Notes: a model not told the origin generated them from the letters alone. 64,000 bases of DNA from Siderastrea radians (GCA_964017195.1 OZ024898.1:11307130-11371129); one strand, 5' to 3'. Positions 9,884-21,877 are shown, counted from the first letter of the stretch. A program made the numbers and translations.

Positions 9884-10195
9884 GCAACCACGACGGCGAT
9901 GGCAACGCAAACGTCAAAACACAGTAGGTTTTAATGAGCAAAACAATGGCTCTTCGCGTGCGTTTTACATTTTGGTATATTGGAGTCTTCGAAACCAAAA
10001 ACGTGAAATGGCCAGTTTTAAGGATTTTTGAAGACACGACGGTGAATTTGTATTTCTATACCTGAACATGAGCGCCGTCCCCACAAATTCAGTTCCTGGA
10101 CAGTGCAGCCACCAGTTAAACGAGTTGGAAGAATCGCGAAGTATAACAAATGAACCGAAATACACCGTTTTTCTTTGCGTTGCCGTCGTCGTTGC
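9884..10195. mobile_element. Short MITE with imperfect terminal inverted repeats
   Basis: The left end GCAACCACGACGGCGATGGC and the right end (reversed) GCAACGACGACGGCAACGCA pair over about 22 bp. It directly abuts the previous foldback element. No target duplication could be confirmed. Confidence 0.4.
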
Positions 10196-11459
10196 CTGAA
10201 GTCCCTGATATGATGTTTCGCTGAGGAAAAGTCGCATTTTGTCGTGTAACCGATTTCAATGAAGATTTGACCAGGTAAATATTCGTAGTAAAGTCAATGA
10301 GAACAACAGAAAATGTCCCAAACGAAACTCTTTGTGGATCGAAGGGCCACTCAGCTTCCCCAGGTAATCCTACCAATGAGAAGACGAATTTTGGAAGCTG
10401 CACGTGCAGTGTGTCATCAACTACATGACCTAATTTGTAAGCGGTGTCCGAGTGTAGAAGATTGAAGGCGGCTCCTTCTAGAGTAATTTTGTGCGTGTTG
10501 AATTTTAGCCGAATACTGAGGTTAATGGCACGTTTTATTTTATGTGTAACAAAATCTGTTTACACCTTAGGTAATACAACAGAACTAGAATTCAGCAGCA
10601 TACCCGTCGGAGCGGTTTCCTCGTCTGCTTATTCGGTTCACAAAAAAATGTCTCGATCGTCCATGTTTTCTCCTGCACCAGTTATTCAGCCAGAAAATTT
10701 ACCACCTTATGTAACCTTAATTACCCAAGTAAAAGAAAACACAGCTATTTTGCCAAAGGAAAAATTATACTGTGAAATTAAACTGGGGAAATCATGTTTA
10801 TCCAGGGTGGTGTAACCACGCCTATTATGGTCAGTAGTTAGTTAAAGTAAGTTGCAGTTAGTGGGAGATGTGGCTAGTCGAACTTGGTTGACACTATATG
10901 AATATGTTACTCAAGAAGTGTTGACGCATCTAGAAGCGGAGATTTCTGACAACGAAAGAAAAAGGCCTTTATTATAACAAGCACGCAGGTTTCTTTATGT
11001 AGATGTTCTAGGAGTGACTAGAAGTTGCGTGTGAAACCTTTGTTTTCTGAAAGTCTACTACGCTAAACAAAATATTTCAATTTTTCTGTTTCGTGTGGAT
11101 TACACACCTAGACGTGATAGACATACTTACACACTCAGAAGTAATAGAATGTACTAAAACTTTCTTCCGACACTGGAGAATTTTGTTTGTGGAGATCGTC
11201 CCGTTTGTACATGTTGCACGTAGCTCTAATAGTGATCCTCGTGATATTAGAACCACTGCATTTCGCGAAGGTATCGTAGGTTTAAAAGAAAATGTAGATG
11301 CGTGAAAATTGAGCGAAACCCTTTGGGAATATCTCTGGATTCGAGGAAACGACCAATGAAGTTCATGTGACTATAAAACCTAGGTTTAGTGAAAATGAGA
11401 GTGGCTAAATGAAATCCTAAGCTGTTACTGGTCGGGGGAAAAGGAATGAGATAACTTAC
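10196..11459. other. Rest of intron 4, nothing firm
   Basis: AT-rich sequence. Short ORFs (for example 10444-10815 plus) have no recognisable domain or splice support and are treated as chance. Confidence 0.4.
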
Positions 11460-11531
11460 GATCTCCTTTATAGGTGTCTTTAGGCTTGGCATTGTCTTCG
11501 GTCTTCTGGTTCCGGTCTTCTTGTGTTCGAT
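11460..11531 (-). CDS. Exon 4: 72-nt charged linker microexon
   Basis: Strong splice sites (TTTTTTCGCTCGACAG before, GTAAGT after) bound a phase 1-1 exon encoding RTQEDRNQKTEDNAKPKDTY plus flanking residues. The composition is highly charged and disordered. It sits between the PNP-like half and the Roc half of the protein and probably acts as a flexible tether. Confidence 0.65.
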
Positions 11532-11639
11532 CTGTCGAGCGAAAAAAGGCTAGTGGTCGCAGCGACTCATCAACAAACAAACAGAAAAACAACGACTAAA
11601 GAAGAGGGTTTGTTTTTTAAAGAAACTGTGGTGCTGCGT

Positions 11640-12302
11640 CAGTGGGGAAGAAAAAACACAAAACTTTGGATTAATCAACCGAGTTGATAAGGTCAATTGG
11701 CCACCGTAAGGAAATTCAAAGCTGACGTTTTAAGGAATTGTGAGTTGCACTTGGCTTATAAGGAGAGCATTGGGCCTACGCATCGCAACGTGAAAAACAA
11801 AAATCAATTAGTTGAATGAAAAACGTTCGTTGATACGTCGTAGTTAAGTGTACCGATTTGAAAAATGAGTGAATTTTTCTTCCAGAGTTTTACGGCTTTC
11901 CGTGTTCCCCAGTTTAGGGAAAGGCCGCAGATGGTCATGTGTTGGCTAGAATGATCGGGGAGATTGAGGTGTGGGCGACTGGTTTGGATGCATCTTTGTC
12001 ATTTCTTTCAACGTCTCTCAGGTTTTCGCGGAAACGGCCACCTAGTCTCCTCCCTGTTTCACCAATGTATATCTTTATGCATAGAGAGCACGTTACGCAA
12101 CAGATAACATTCGCAAAGGTACATGTAAAACGATCAATGATTTTAATCGCTCGCTTGAGTCCTGTTACTTTGACCGAACATTCTGGAACATTCTCTACAA
12201 CTCTCCAGCTGGGGTTGGATTCATGAAGCCCTCGTAGGCTAAGATGTGTCCCATGTATAGTTGGAAAACAAAGCTTTTTGTAAAGAAACAATACGTAAGA
12301 TT
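11640..12302 (-). pseudogene. Penelope-like element 1: GIY-YIG endonuclease end and flanking repeat
   Basis: On the minus strand 12291-11935 reads CVTCSLCIKIYIGETGRRLG..RFRENLRDVE, the GIY-YIG-type endonuclease block of Penelope-like retroelements. Stops and shifts appear downstream. Positions 11650-11880 match the non-coding terminal repeat also found at 18610-18880 (for example GTTGATAAGG..AATTGGCCACCGT). The endonuclease normally nicks DNA for insertion. The copy is broken by an LTR insertion and frameshifts. Confidence 0.75.
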
Positions 12303-12737
12303 TGTCTTTGGCTTAGGACAGCTTTGTGAATCCTGCCCCAGAACATTATAGAATGAAGAGTCACTTAAATAATTATGTAATCTCTTTGAATAGTAAGCAA
12401 TTATGTAATGTTACTAGAATAGATTTCTTAGAAGTCTCTAGAACGTGTTATGATAAGTATATACGTAAGCTGCTGTCAGATTATTCAAGGTGATTTCAAG
12501 CAGTATTCAGAGACATTGTAAGCAGTAAGTTTAGAGTTTGGTGTAGTGGCTGTGTGCCGGACCTTAGCGCTGCAGCTAAATGCCGAACTGTTTGCTGTGT
12601 AAGAAGAAGAGTCTGTGTGACACAGTAGTGTTGTAAGCTGTGAAGATTACTTCAGTTTGGAATAAATACGCTTGTTGCTGTTACCAATAACCCTGCGTTG
12701 GTGCAAACGAATTACTCCTTAAACGAAACTCGCAACA
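12303..12737 (+). mobile_element. Probable solo LTR inside the Penelope copy
   Basis: The 435-bp block interrupts one Penelope reading frame (RT part at 12740-13130, endonuclease part below 12302). It runs from TGTCTTTGG to CTCGCAACA (TG...CA). It has a TATA-like GTATATA near 12460 and AATAAA at about 12661, as expected of an LTR read on plus. No matching second LTR or internal genes are present. A clear target duplication was not found, so the ends are approximate. Confidence 0.5.
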
Positions 12738-12739
12738 TT

Positions 12740-13130
12740 GTTTCATTATCACTTTGGAGTAATTTGAAGATTTTTAAAATGGCTGCGAGGTTGTGTGGAT
12801 GATAAGTGAGCGTTAAGGGAATTCTCTTATTCTTTTCTTCTGTGACGTTTGCAGTGCTGACTGTCGATCAATTTGTTGAGCACAATGTTGAGCCGTGTTG
12901 ACAACAGAATCAGGATAGCCAAGCTCCTTGAAGAATTGGCACATTTCCTCTGATTTGTGGAAACATATTACAAAGAAACTGAGAGAACGGGATGGAGGTT
13001 TTTGACGTGGGTCAAGAATGAGAAGAGGAATGTAACAAGTAACAGTGGGAATCTGTAGGTTTGTAGTACACACTGGTCGATAGGCCGTTGCAACTGAATG
13101 AAGCTTTGACTGAAGTTTGGGACGTTCCCA
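12740..13130 (-). pseudogene. Penelope-like element 1: reverse transcriptase fragment
   Basis: The minus-strand translation contains FFKELGYPDSVVNTAQH..AQQIDRQSAL and, after a frameshift, TLTYHPHNLAAILKIFKLLQ. This order and wording match the C-terminal RT/thumb region of Penelope-like elements. It continues across the LTR block into the endonuclease fragment. It is not functional. Confidence 0.7.
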
Positions 13131-13289
13131 GGTACATTTCAGTGCTGGGTGAAAAGAGTTGACAGAGGTTATTCAGAGGTTATAAAATAATTATTAAGTT
13201 CTTTTTTGCTGGATAAAGTAGCGCCAATATAATACAATCGCCGATATAGCGGCCGTAAAGGTCAGGTTTGGTTCCACATAATTGGAATA

Positions 13290-13790
13290 TTGCATAACAT
13301 GCACCTTATACAAAACGTTATACATAGGCGAAACAGGGAGGAGACAAGGTGATCGTTGCCGCGAACACCTAAGAGAACGTTGACAAGGTTGCATCCAAAC
13401 CAGTCGCACGACACTTCAATCCCCCTTGATCATTCTAGCCAACACATGACCATCTGCGGGCCTTTCCCTACACCAGGGTAACACGGAAAGCCGTAACAAT
13501 CTAGGACAAAAATCCATTTTCATAATTGACACATTTAATCCCCATGGTGTCAACGAAAGATTTCATTCAACTAATTTATTCTTGTTTTTTACCTTGCCAT
13601 ATTTCTATACTAATAGCGTGGCTCCACTGCTCTCCATATAAACCAGCAACCTACAAATCCTTGATTCGCTCTGTCAAAAAGGCTAAAGCTCGAAACATCA
13701 GGTTTCAATCTCTTTACGGTGGCCAAATTGTTTATGTAATAGGACTACATGCTGCCCAATTTGGAAATATATATAAAATTGGATGAAAAA
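13290..13790 (+). pseudogene. Penelope-like element 2: endonuclease fragment, opposite strand
   Basis: The plus strand reads CTLYKTLYIGETGRRQGDRCREHLRE, the same endonuclease block as element 1 but inverted. It continues through degenerate coding sequence to a terminal-repeat remnant (GCTCGAAACATCAGGTTTCA, 13688 on). With element 1 it forms a head-to-head pair. Confidence 0.65.
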
Positions 13791-14077
13791 AATTCCCAGG
13801 ACAGCCAAATTAAACTGGACGACCCCGTAGTCAGTTAATCCAGCATTGTCAGCAAAACTATTATCCTTGGAGAAAGGCAGACTGAAATGTTGAGAATTTT
13901 TTTCATTTCCAAACTATTTAAATTATAATGCCATAATCACATAGAATAAAAACAATATAATGAAAAAGAGAATCATTCAAAAGTGTGAAAAAATCGAAGA
14001 ATGTTTTCATTTACAATAATATTATTTTCAAAACATTCATGAAGAATATCACATACAATAATGCTTGAGCAGGATTG

Positions 14078-14450
14078 TCAACTAAGCTGACCTGACTGCC
14101 AGAGGAGTTTTTCGTCTGCTTCACTTAAAGCATACGGGGAATGATTTCGCTTCCCGTAACCCTTCACTCTTAATTCTCTTGCTTTCGCGGCAAGTTGTTG
14201 CCTCGAATTTGCATATTCACGATCGCATAAAATACTGTAGTTTCTGCCACAGTTTTTCAAATAGCGGTCCAACGAGCACTGCATGACACTGCTATTTTTC
14301 ACCGTGTTGTTTTTTCGAATTTCAGCAAAAAACGGCAAAGAATTGCATCTAGCTCATGGCGAGGGGTATCTTCTAACTTTGTGGCATCGTTGCGCTGCAC
14401 TTTCCACTCGTTGAAAACCTCGAACAAGTTTTTGTACTCTCGGAGGTGTT
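14078..14450 (-). pseudogene. Crypton/QRICH1-type tyrosine recombinase fragment
   Basis: Minus-strand reading gives FNEWKVQRNDATKLEDTPRH and LDAILCRFLLKFEK. After a frameshift near 14330 come MQCSLDRYLKNCGRNYSIL, a KARELRVKGYGKRN stretch and LSEADEKLLWQSGQL. This wording resembles the SAM-like N-terminal region of animal Crypton-derived (DUF3504) recombinases. The catalytic C-terminal part is missing. The family call is from memory of motifs, so moderately sure. Confidence 0.55.
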
Positions 14451-14519
14451 TTGATTTTTGCTTCTTAAGTTAGCAAGCTCCTTTTCTGGCGAGATATGTC
14501 CAGGATTCAACTCTGCTAC

Positions 14520-15010
14520 AAAAATTCGCAAACGTACCAAAAAAGCCTCAACATGTCAGAGGGTCCCAACGAGAACTGCGAATTTTCTGAAAATTACGAG
14601 AATCACAATAATTGCGAAAATTCGCAAAAATCTCAGAGGGAGTCAACGAGAATTACGAAAACTGCAAAAAATCGCTAAGACACGAAGAATGCCTTGGAAG
14701 ATGTCAGAGACACTCAACGAAAACGCCAAAATTTTTACGTGAATTACGAAAACTACGTGAATTACGAAAGTCGCAAACGCACCAAGAACGCCTCAAACAG
14801 GTCAGAGGGTCCCGACGAGAACTGCGAATTTTACGAAAATTACAAGAATTATAATAATTGCACAAATTCGCAAAGATCTCAGAGGGACCCAACGAGAATT
14901 ACGAAACCTGCAAAAATATCACTAAGACAAGAAGAATGCCTTGGAAGATGTCAGAGACACCCAACGAGAACTGCAAAGTTTCAAAAATTACGAGAATTAC
15001 GATAATCGTG
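14520..15010. repeat. Two tandem 246-bp units
   Basis: TCAGAGGGTCCCRACGAGAACTG-like starts lie at 14556 and 14802, 246 bp apart. The following sequence aligns through AAGAATGCCTTGGAAGATGTCAGAGACAC. The units themselves are built of shorter AATTACGARAA motifs, which keeps several frames open by chance. Confidence 0.75.
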
Positions 15011-16732
15011 GAAAGTCGCAAAGGAGGGACCCAATGAATGTATGTAAACTACTGAGGTGAATGAACATGTTTGAATTAGAGGCCAGTCGGTAGAGAAACT
15101 CCTCCTTGAATTGAAAAAGCGCGGGTAGTATAGATTTCTCAGTTCCCAGCTTGTCCATAAGGAATCGAAGAATAAGCCAACATATAGCAGTGACGAAACG
15201 TTTCCTTTCACTTGTTTTCCTGTTTGTGATCCCCAAAAACTATCTGAAAACTGCCAAAAATCGTAATTAAAAGAGCGTAAAAAGTCGTTGAGGTTGCGAA
15301 ATTTCGCAAATTTTGTTAAATCTGCTAGCCGACTAGACTCTGTTATCATGAGGCAATTAGCGAGACAAAAGGCTGTGAAAAATAGCTAAAAGCGCTAAAT
15401 TTGTAAACCCTGAAAGTCTCAAGCGAAAAATCGCTAGGAACGTTAAATTTGTAAATCTTGTTTGTCTCAAGCAAACCAATTACTATTGCTGAAAAGATTA
15501 TGAGAAATGAAAAATTTGGCAAATCTTTACTAAATTCCGCCATTGTCAACTAACAATGCGAGAAGACGTCCCGTTTACAGTGCTGACACTATGCTTTGCT
15601 TTGTGTTGATTGGCTGGTTTCTCTTATCTATTTTTTCTAGGATTTGATTGGCTCAGACAAACTGTGCTATATTAAATTGGGCAGCTTGTGTATTTTTTAA
15701 CTGAAAGTCCTAATTGAAACTATCCAAAATTAATCCTTAATTGGACATTTCTCAGAAATTAAAGGATAATAGTTGGGCTGACAATATTGGATTAACTGAC
15801 CAGCTATACAATTAGCCTGATCAACTCAGATGATAAATCCAAAGTTTTGTTTTACTGCCCCACCGAGGCAGCACCGAAGGTTTCTTGTTACTAAAGAGCA
15901 TACTTCATCTTGTGAAAAGGCTCCTCTATAGTGAAAATTATTTATTCACTTGTTTATTGTAAAGTACAATATTGAGAGTTTGACATTTTGCACTTTGTAC
16001 TAAGTACTATGAACACTTTTATAGAAACTACAGTTTACTTCTCTAGTTCATCTTAGATTTTGTCAATGATTAAAAAAATCAACAGGTTAATTCATGATAC
16101 TCCAAGATAACATTGACGTACTGCTCCTTCTGAGTACTCTATTTTCGGATAGCTAAAATGTTTGAATAATCGTTACAATCTCTGTGAATAGAGACGTTTT
16201 GTTACTAATCAACTAGGTTTTGAAATCGTTACCTTAGGGAGTAGTTATGGGGTCCTTACTTTCCAAGTGTTTCTGTTTCGGTTAACGTAAATTTTCGGGG
16301 TGTCGCAAATACGGGAACGTCACGACATTGGCATCAATTGCTTTTCGTTGTATTTTGCATTCTGTCCCAAGCCTCTTCTCGTTTCTAAAGTGGCGAATTG
16401 CGGTAGATAAATTTGCTGGGTATTTTGTGGTTACACTTGCAAAAACAACTGCTATGATAGATCCATCCCACCAGATGGTGGCAATTGAAAATTTGCAAGC
16501 TCGTATTTCCTTTTGTTTGGCCCCAGTATCACGTTCTTCCAGTTCTCAAAGACAATGTCATGCTTTGCGATTGTGACGGATAGACGAAAGAAGTTAAATA
16601 GAACTCGTCCATTGCCCCCAAGGCAGAGCTTTAAATTCGGGCGTACTGATCTGCAAATCTACTAGCTGAAACATAGTTATGTGCCCCTAACGATTCATTC
16701 CCAAAGTCACAATCGAAGTATTGCCAACACAC
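15011..16732. other. Rest of intron 3, repeat remnants
   Basis: A degenerate piece of the Penelope terminal repeat lies near 15660-15860 (GATTAACTGACC..GATCAACTCAGATGATAA). No exon or intact element was found elsewhere. Confidence 0.4.
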
Positions 16733-16807
16733 CTTTCATCTCTCCAGGCTTTTCGTTGGGACTGCTCTTGATGGTGGTCCTCGATGGCCGCCACAGTTTT
16801 ATTTTTT
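16733..16807 (-). CDS. Exon 3: 75-nt basic linker microexon
   Basis: Phase 1-1 segment between TTTTTTGTCACCAAG and donor GTGTGT. It encodes KIKLWRPSRTTIKSSPNEKP and GEMK plus split codons, and joins PNP-half exon 2 to exon 4 without a stop. The acceptor is reasonable but the exon is short, so support rests on phase agreement and position. Confidence 0.5.
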
Positions 16808-18281
16808 CTTGGTGACAAAAAAGGAATTGTTAATAAGGATAGGCGATCGTATGTGTAAGAGTGCAGTAAGGATTCACACTATTAGTCGTATTAGAAAAAA
16901 ATCTATCAAAATTGCACTAGCTTGAGTAGGCTAAGTCCTTAATTAATTGCTCGCGCAAAAATATAATCAAATTATTATTATTATATAAAAATTACTATGT
17001 GACTGAAAAAGCTTATGACTGTCGGCGCGCGGACGAGAGACACAGCAATGGTCATTTTGTTGACTTTAACCTCGATGTTAAACGCATCTGCAATTTTTAA
17101 GGAAACGCGTCAATCGAAATGTAGCCAAAATGTAAAGCAGGGGTAGAAGTGTGATGGGTGGGTTGAGGGCTACTGTTGTTAATTAGTGTCAAAAACGTAT
17201 ATTTTAAATCAAATTTGGAAAAATCGCATCACGTATAATGTCGCTTCTCCAGCCAAATGACAACAACTGAGTTCACCTTGTTTAGACTGCAAACAGAAAG
17301 AGAAGGCGTCAACCATAAAAGAAAAGAATATTGCAAAGAAATTTTGTCGTTGCTCGTTCTCCTTTTTTGTGACCCTTCAAAGACTGATGACAGTAAATAC
17401 ATGAAATAATCATATAGATACGTGATTTGCGGATGAAATAAGAATGGGCATTTGGGTATTGTTTTTTTTTTTTTTTCGCAGGTGTGTTTTTTTTCGCAGG
17501 ATGCTATTTTATGAACTGTTCAATACTGCGAGGATCATCATTTCTTCGTTCAAAGACCGTTGGGCTTAATTGTGCTACTTTCTTGTCACGAACGTAGTCC
17601 TTAAACTGCTGCGAACGTTATCAAGTTCACTTGCTTTATTGAAGTCTCTAGGTTTTCGTTTTTTTCTCGTTATCTAGCGAAATGTTCCGTTGCTTAACCA
17701 AGATAGTTTGTCGCTTTTCTTGTTTTGTTTTTTAGCTTGCCATTTACAGTTTGTATAGCAGTTGGAAAAGTTTTTCTCGTATGGAGAAAAATTGCTCGGC
17801 TAATTCATTCATAACTTCAAAGGAATTTTGTTAGGTAAATGATTAAGCATGTTTTCAACTTTTCCTTCGTATGTATTAATATCTAGATCCCGACAAGTTC
17901 GTTAAAGCGTAATCTTGTCAAAGATCAACTGAAATAAGGCTTTTAAAACCTCCTTAACTTCAGGTTCTGATTCAAAAAAACTCATTTTCCTAAGCGCTGT
18001 TTCAAACTGGAAGAACAAGTTTTTATATTTTGGTTACGTCAAAACTAATTTCCACAAATTTGTAGAACAATTTATTTAGGCCTATAAATATTTAAGCGAG
18101 CATTTTTAGTGGTGAAGTGAGATCATGGTTCACAAACGCCTGACATGTTTTTAGTCACGGTTCTGCACCTTAAATCCTGTGTTAAAGGTGTGTCTACTTA
18201 TCACAAACAGAGTGTTGGCCAGCTAGCAGGAATGAGAGATCGGACGTTTTGACACCCTTTTCCAAGGGACCTAACACTTAC
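16808..18281. other. Intron 2
   Basis: AT-rich, with a T-rich run near 17461-17480. No element or exon recognised. Confidence 0.45.
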
Positions 18282-18449
18282 CTTGATTCACATGGTCACA
18301 CAAGACTTCTACTACAAAAGATGCCGCCAAGGCACTTGCAAAAGCCATCCAATCATCTTCGCATGAAGACTGATCCAGATTTCCATAACCAGCCACACCT
18401 TTCACTACAGCCCATTCTATGTCATGCGATTTGGCCACTTCAAAGACAC
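18282..18449 (-). CDS. Exon 2: C-terminal part of the PNP-like domain
   Basis: Between acceptor TATTTTAG and donor GTAAGT lies a 168-nt phase 1-1 exon. It reads VFEVAKSHDIEWAVVKGVAG, then YGNLDQSSCEDDWMAFASAL, then AASFVVEVL. In the PNP/UDP-phosphorylase (MTAN) fold this is the strand-helix after the EMEGEG loop, normally with a catalytic Asp in a KG(V/I)xD motif. Here the motif is KGVAGYGN, with Gly at that place, so the domain may bind a ligand without catalysing (inference). It completes the domain opened by exon 1. A long opposite-strand ORF overlies it but is a shadow. Confidence 0.85.
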
Positions 18450-18599
18450 CTAAAATAGGACGAAAAGATACGCGTTACCTGAAATGATCCCGTTCTATTG
18501 TAAACCCAGTAAAAAATTACTGGTGTGAAGCTCGCTTGTTTTCAGGCAAGTTGACGTTCGCCAGCGGGTTAGGAACAACTGGATGAGGAATAAAATTGT
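18450..18599. other. Start of the 29.6-kb intron 1
   Basis: Contains CAGCGGGTTAGGAACAACTG near 18557, repeated with small changes at about 19616. The two copies bracket Penelope copy 3. Confidence 0.4.
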
Positions 18600-19650
18600 G
18601 TGTTAAATTTCTGTCACAAAACCTTGGATTTATCAACTGAGTTGATAAGGTAAATTGGCCACCGTCAAGAAATTAAAAGCTGACGTTTCGAGGGTACATC
18701 CCTCGTTACAGGAAATCAAGGGATGGTGGGTTGCACACTGGGTTGCACTTGGCTTATAAGGAGAACAGTGGAACTACGCTATTGGTAGGAACATGGCAAA
18801 GCGAAAAACAAAAATCAATTAGTTGAATGAAAAGCGTTCGTTGATACGGTGGGGATTGAGTGTGCTGATTTCAAAAATGAATAATTGGTTCTAGATTCTT
18901 AAGCCTTTCCTTGTTACCCCGGTGTGGGGAGGGGCCACAGATTTTCCTGTGTTGGCTAGAATAAGCAGGGAGATTGAAGTGTCGGGTGTCGGGCGACTAG
19001 TTTGGCATGGATACATCCTTGTCACTCAATTCAACATCTTGCAGGTGTTCGCAGAAACGGTCACCTAGTCTCCTCTCTGTTTCGCCAATGTATATATTTT
19101 TCCGTAAAGTGAATGTTATGGAATAGATAATATTTGCGGAGTTGCATACAAAGCGATCAGTGATTTTGATCGATCGCTTGGTCCCTGTTATTTTATACGC
19201 ATTGTGAATGAAAGGACAAGTAACCCTGTAAATGGTTTAAACCCAGGAGTCATAATATATAGATTTAGCCAAGCCTAAAAGCGGAGCTCCACATTTTTAG
19301 TTCGCAGTTGCTACAGCAACTGAGAACTATTGGGGCTGTCCTGGTGTCGTGTGGCGTTGTGTTAACTTTTTGGCAACAAGCCCATAAACCATTCAAAAGT
19401 AGAATCCCTCGAAGTGTATAAATAGGCAAGTTTTGACGGGCTCTTAACCATGTTTTTCGCTGTCTCAATGGATGAAGAATTAATCGGAGTGTTTGGATCG
19501 TCGAAAATACCGTAGATTTTGATTTGCAAGGACAACGCAGGAAGGAATCGGAAGGAAAAGTTTACTCAGGTGCGTGTTAGGACTCGTTGGTCTTCAGTTT
19601 TGGTTGGCGTTCAACAGCGGGTTAGGAACAGCTGGACGAGGAAAGAAATT
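18600..19650 (-). pseudogene. Penelope-like element 3: 5'-truncated remnant
   Basis: Positions 18610-18880 match the terminal repeat of element 1. From 19200 down to 18990 the minus strand reads KNIYIGETERRLGDRFCEHLQDVE, the endonuclease block. No complete RT is present. Related AGCGGGTTAGGAAC sequences stand at both ends. Confidence 0.65.
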
Positions 19651-21002
19651 GGTTGTTAAGTTTGGTTGCTGTCGAAAAGTTTGCAAGGAAGACTTTGTGT
19701 GTTGATGTTTCTGATCTACTGACTGGGGGAGATAATTGGTCATAACAGAGCCCACGAAAGGCGATTGTGTTCGTTTCATTTGGTACGGGTTTAAGTTACA
19801 GAGTTAAAGGCTTTATTTACAACTTTCAGTTTGAGTTTTATGCGGTTTACTTTGAGCATATATATACGTTGCTCAGAATTATCGGCCAGTCCGAGGATTT
19901 TCCCCGTAGGAGCGTATTTAATAAATTAAATATTCCATGCATCATTGCCAGAAGATTCCTGACTCTTTCCCATTATTGAGCTCTCCAGAATCGACCGTTA
20001 TTGAAGTACAAACACGAAAACGTGCCACACTGAACTGACTCACTGAATCGGCGATTCTAAGTTTAGTCGCTTAACTAGGAAAGAAATGTCATTCACTTCA
20101 CTTTTTCACCTAGGAAAGCAAAAAGCATTCAATTAATTTTCCCCTAAATCGAGTGAAGCTCAGTACTCATAAGCAAGTCCTTTCGGAGCGGAAACTAAAA
20201 GGTAATTCAGTTCAAGGCTATTTTGAAGACGTCGCTCAATTAAAGACAACTGCTTCGCTTAAAAGGTTATTACTATTGAAAACTAGTAGGACAATAAAAT
20301 CAACAATTACCCAAAGAGATGGACCCGACAGTCAAAATTCAAAACCACTTTTCGCCGAGATCACTGTGATGTTTGTGCAAATTAGATCAGTGCTGTTGTC
20401 TTATGAAAGTCCCCCGCTGTGCTTTGACGAAGTGTTTTGAGTAAACAATCTCAAAATAATGTTCGGACTTCCGAACACTCCCGAAACAGCGAAGAAACCA
20501 ACTAAGTAACCAAGCTTCCCAGAAAGTGAGGCTGCATGCCAGGGGCGGGGGAGAAAACTCCAGTGCGCCTGGCACTTTTTTGTGTAACCATCATCCAACA
20601 AAAGAACGCGTCACATCCAGTTCGAAGATGAGCGGCTTCTACTACGAGTGGCAAAGTCAAATTTCAACGCGACGATGTCGCCCTCGTGACTTGAGTAAAA
20701 TCGCTATTTTTTCAACTCGCTTCAAATTCTACCTCCTTCTTTAGAGGCAACGAAGATAACGAAGTCTTTTTTTGCATCATTTCATTAGTTTGTAGATTAC
20801 GCTAAATTAAAATAAATAAATAAATCATAAGGGCCTTTCGGCGACGCTCGTGTTAGATTTATTTGTAGCTATGATTGTTTCTTAAAAAAAAACCATATAT
20901 CTCTTTACTGCAGTCGCTCATAGCGGTAATTTTGTTCCGTCCGCGAGAATCCTCCATGTACTGTCCCCAGATAGGTAATGACAACAAAATACCTTTCTTG
21001 TA
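19651..21002. other. Intron 1 sequence, no gene found
   Basis: AT-rich sequence with only short, unsupported ORFs. Confidence 0.35.
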
Positions 21003-21260
21003 CGCCCCGTATACTCTGATACACCCTGTATACCCATGTACACCCTGTAATTTAGTACACCCTCTATATCTTTGAATACCATGTATACTCTACTGTTCAC
21101 CCTGTATTCCCTTGCATACCCCTGTACATACTGTGCTCTAGTACACAGTGTATACCCTTGCACACCCTGTATACCCTTGAAGTACGCCTTTTCTAATCTT
21201 GTTCACCCTGTATACTCTTGTACACCCGCTATACCCGTGTACTCCCTGTATTCAAAAACA
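21003..21260. repeat. Degenerate minisatellite of about 18-20 bp units
   Basis: Variants of ACACCCTGTATACCCTTGT recur roughly a dozen times. The spacing drifts and includes some double-length units. Confidence 0.75.
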
Positions 21261-21393
21261 ACAAAAACATTGAACCCTTTCATCTAACCCTCTGCAATTA
21301 ATCCTATGTTACTTTGGAAATATGATCGCTTTCTGCACGTATTGCGTGCCTATTTCTCGAAGGTTTGATTTGCAATTGCACTGGAATATGCTA

Positions 21394-21875
21394 TAGTGAA
21401 TTCGTATAACCCGGTTTTCTTTGCTAATGAGCTACGATATATTCTAATGAGCTGTGATAATAAAACAAAATAAAACAATAGATGTGTAAATCGCAAAACT
21501 CCAATTCCAAACGAATGACTTTTATTTCTCTTGCTTGTTTACAGTAGAATGTACTTTGGTTTTTCCTTGGAAACAGAAAATCCCCCCCTCCTCTCGTTAA
21601 AAAACTTAAACGCCTGTAAATTTTCTGCCCCGACATGCCAGTGCTCTGCCCGTCGTTTTATGCAGGCTAATAATAAATGCTTGAATTAATGCTTCTTGGT
21701 TTGACTTTCTACACACTTACAAATGCTGCTATTGTATTATAAACAATTGAACTCATTTTTTAATTCGTAATAAAACTGTCAACTGTCACGTCTATATTTT
21801 CCTTCAGTGTCCCAACTCATTAGAATATAACGTACAACTCATTAACATTTAAAACCGGGTTATACGAATTCACTC
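21394..21875. mobile_element. MITE with about 55-bp terminal inverted repeats, TA-flanked
   Basis: The left end AGTGAATTCGTATAACCCGG and the reverse complement of the right end are the same over at least 25 bp and similar beyond. TA stands at 21392-21393 and 21876-21877. No ORF of substance lies inside. This is the form of a Tc1/mariner-type MITE. Confidence 0.65.
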
Positions 21876-21877
21876 TA

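Noticed and set aside
14458..15005. Overlapping Asn/Glu/Arg-rich ORFs
   Set aside because: They follow the 246-bp tandem repeat built of AATTACGARAA motifs and change frame freely; this is repeat-driven openness.
18249..18458. 69-codon plus-strand ORF
   Set aside because: It is the shadow of exon 2 of the PNP-Roco gene, which has matching phase, splice sites and protein continuity on the minus strand.
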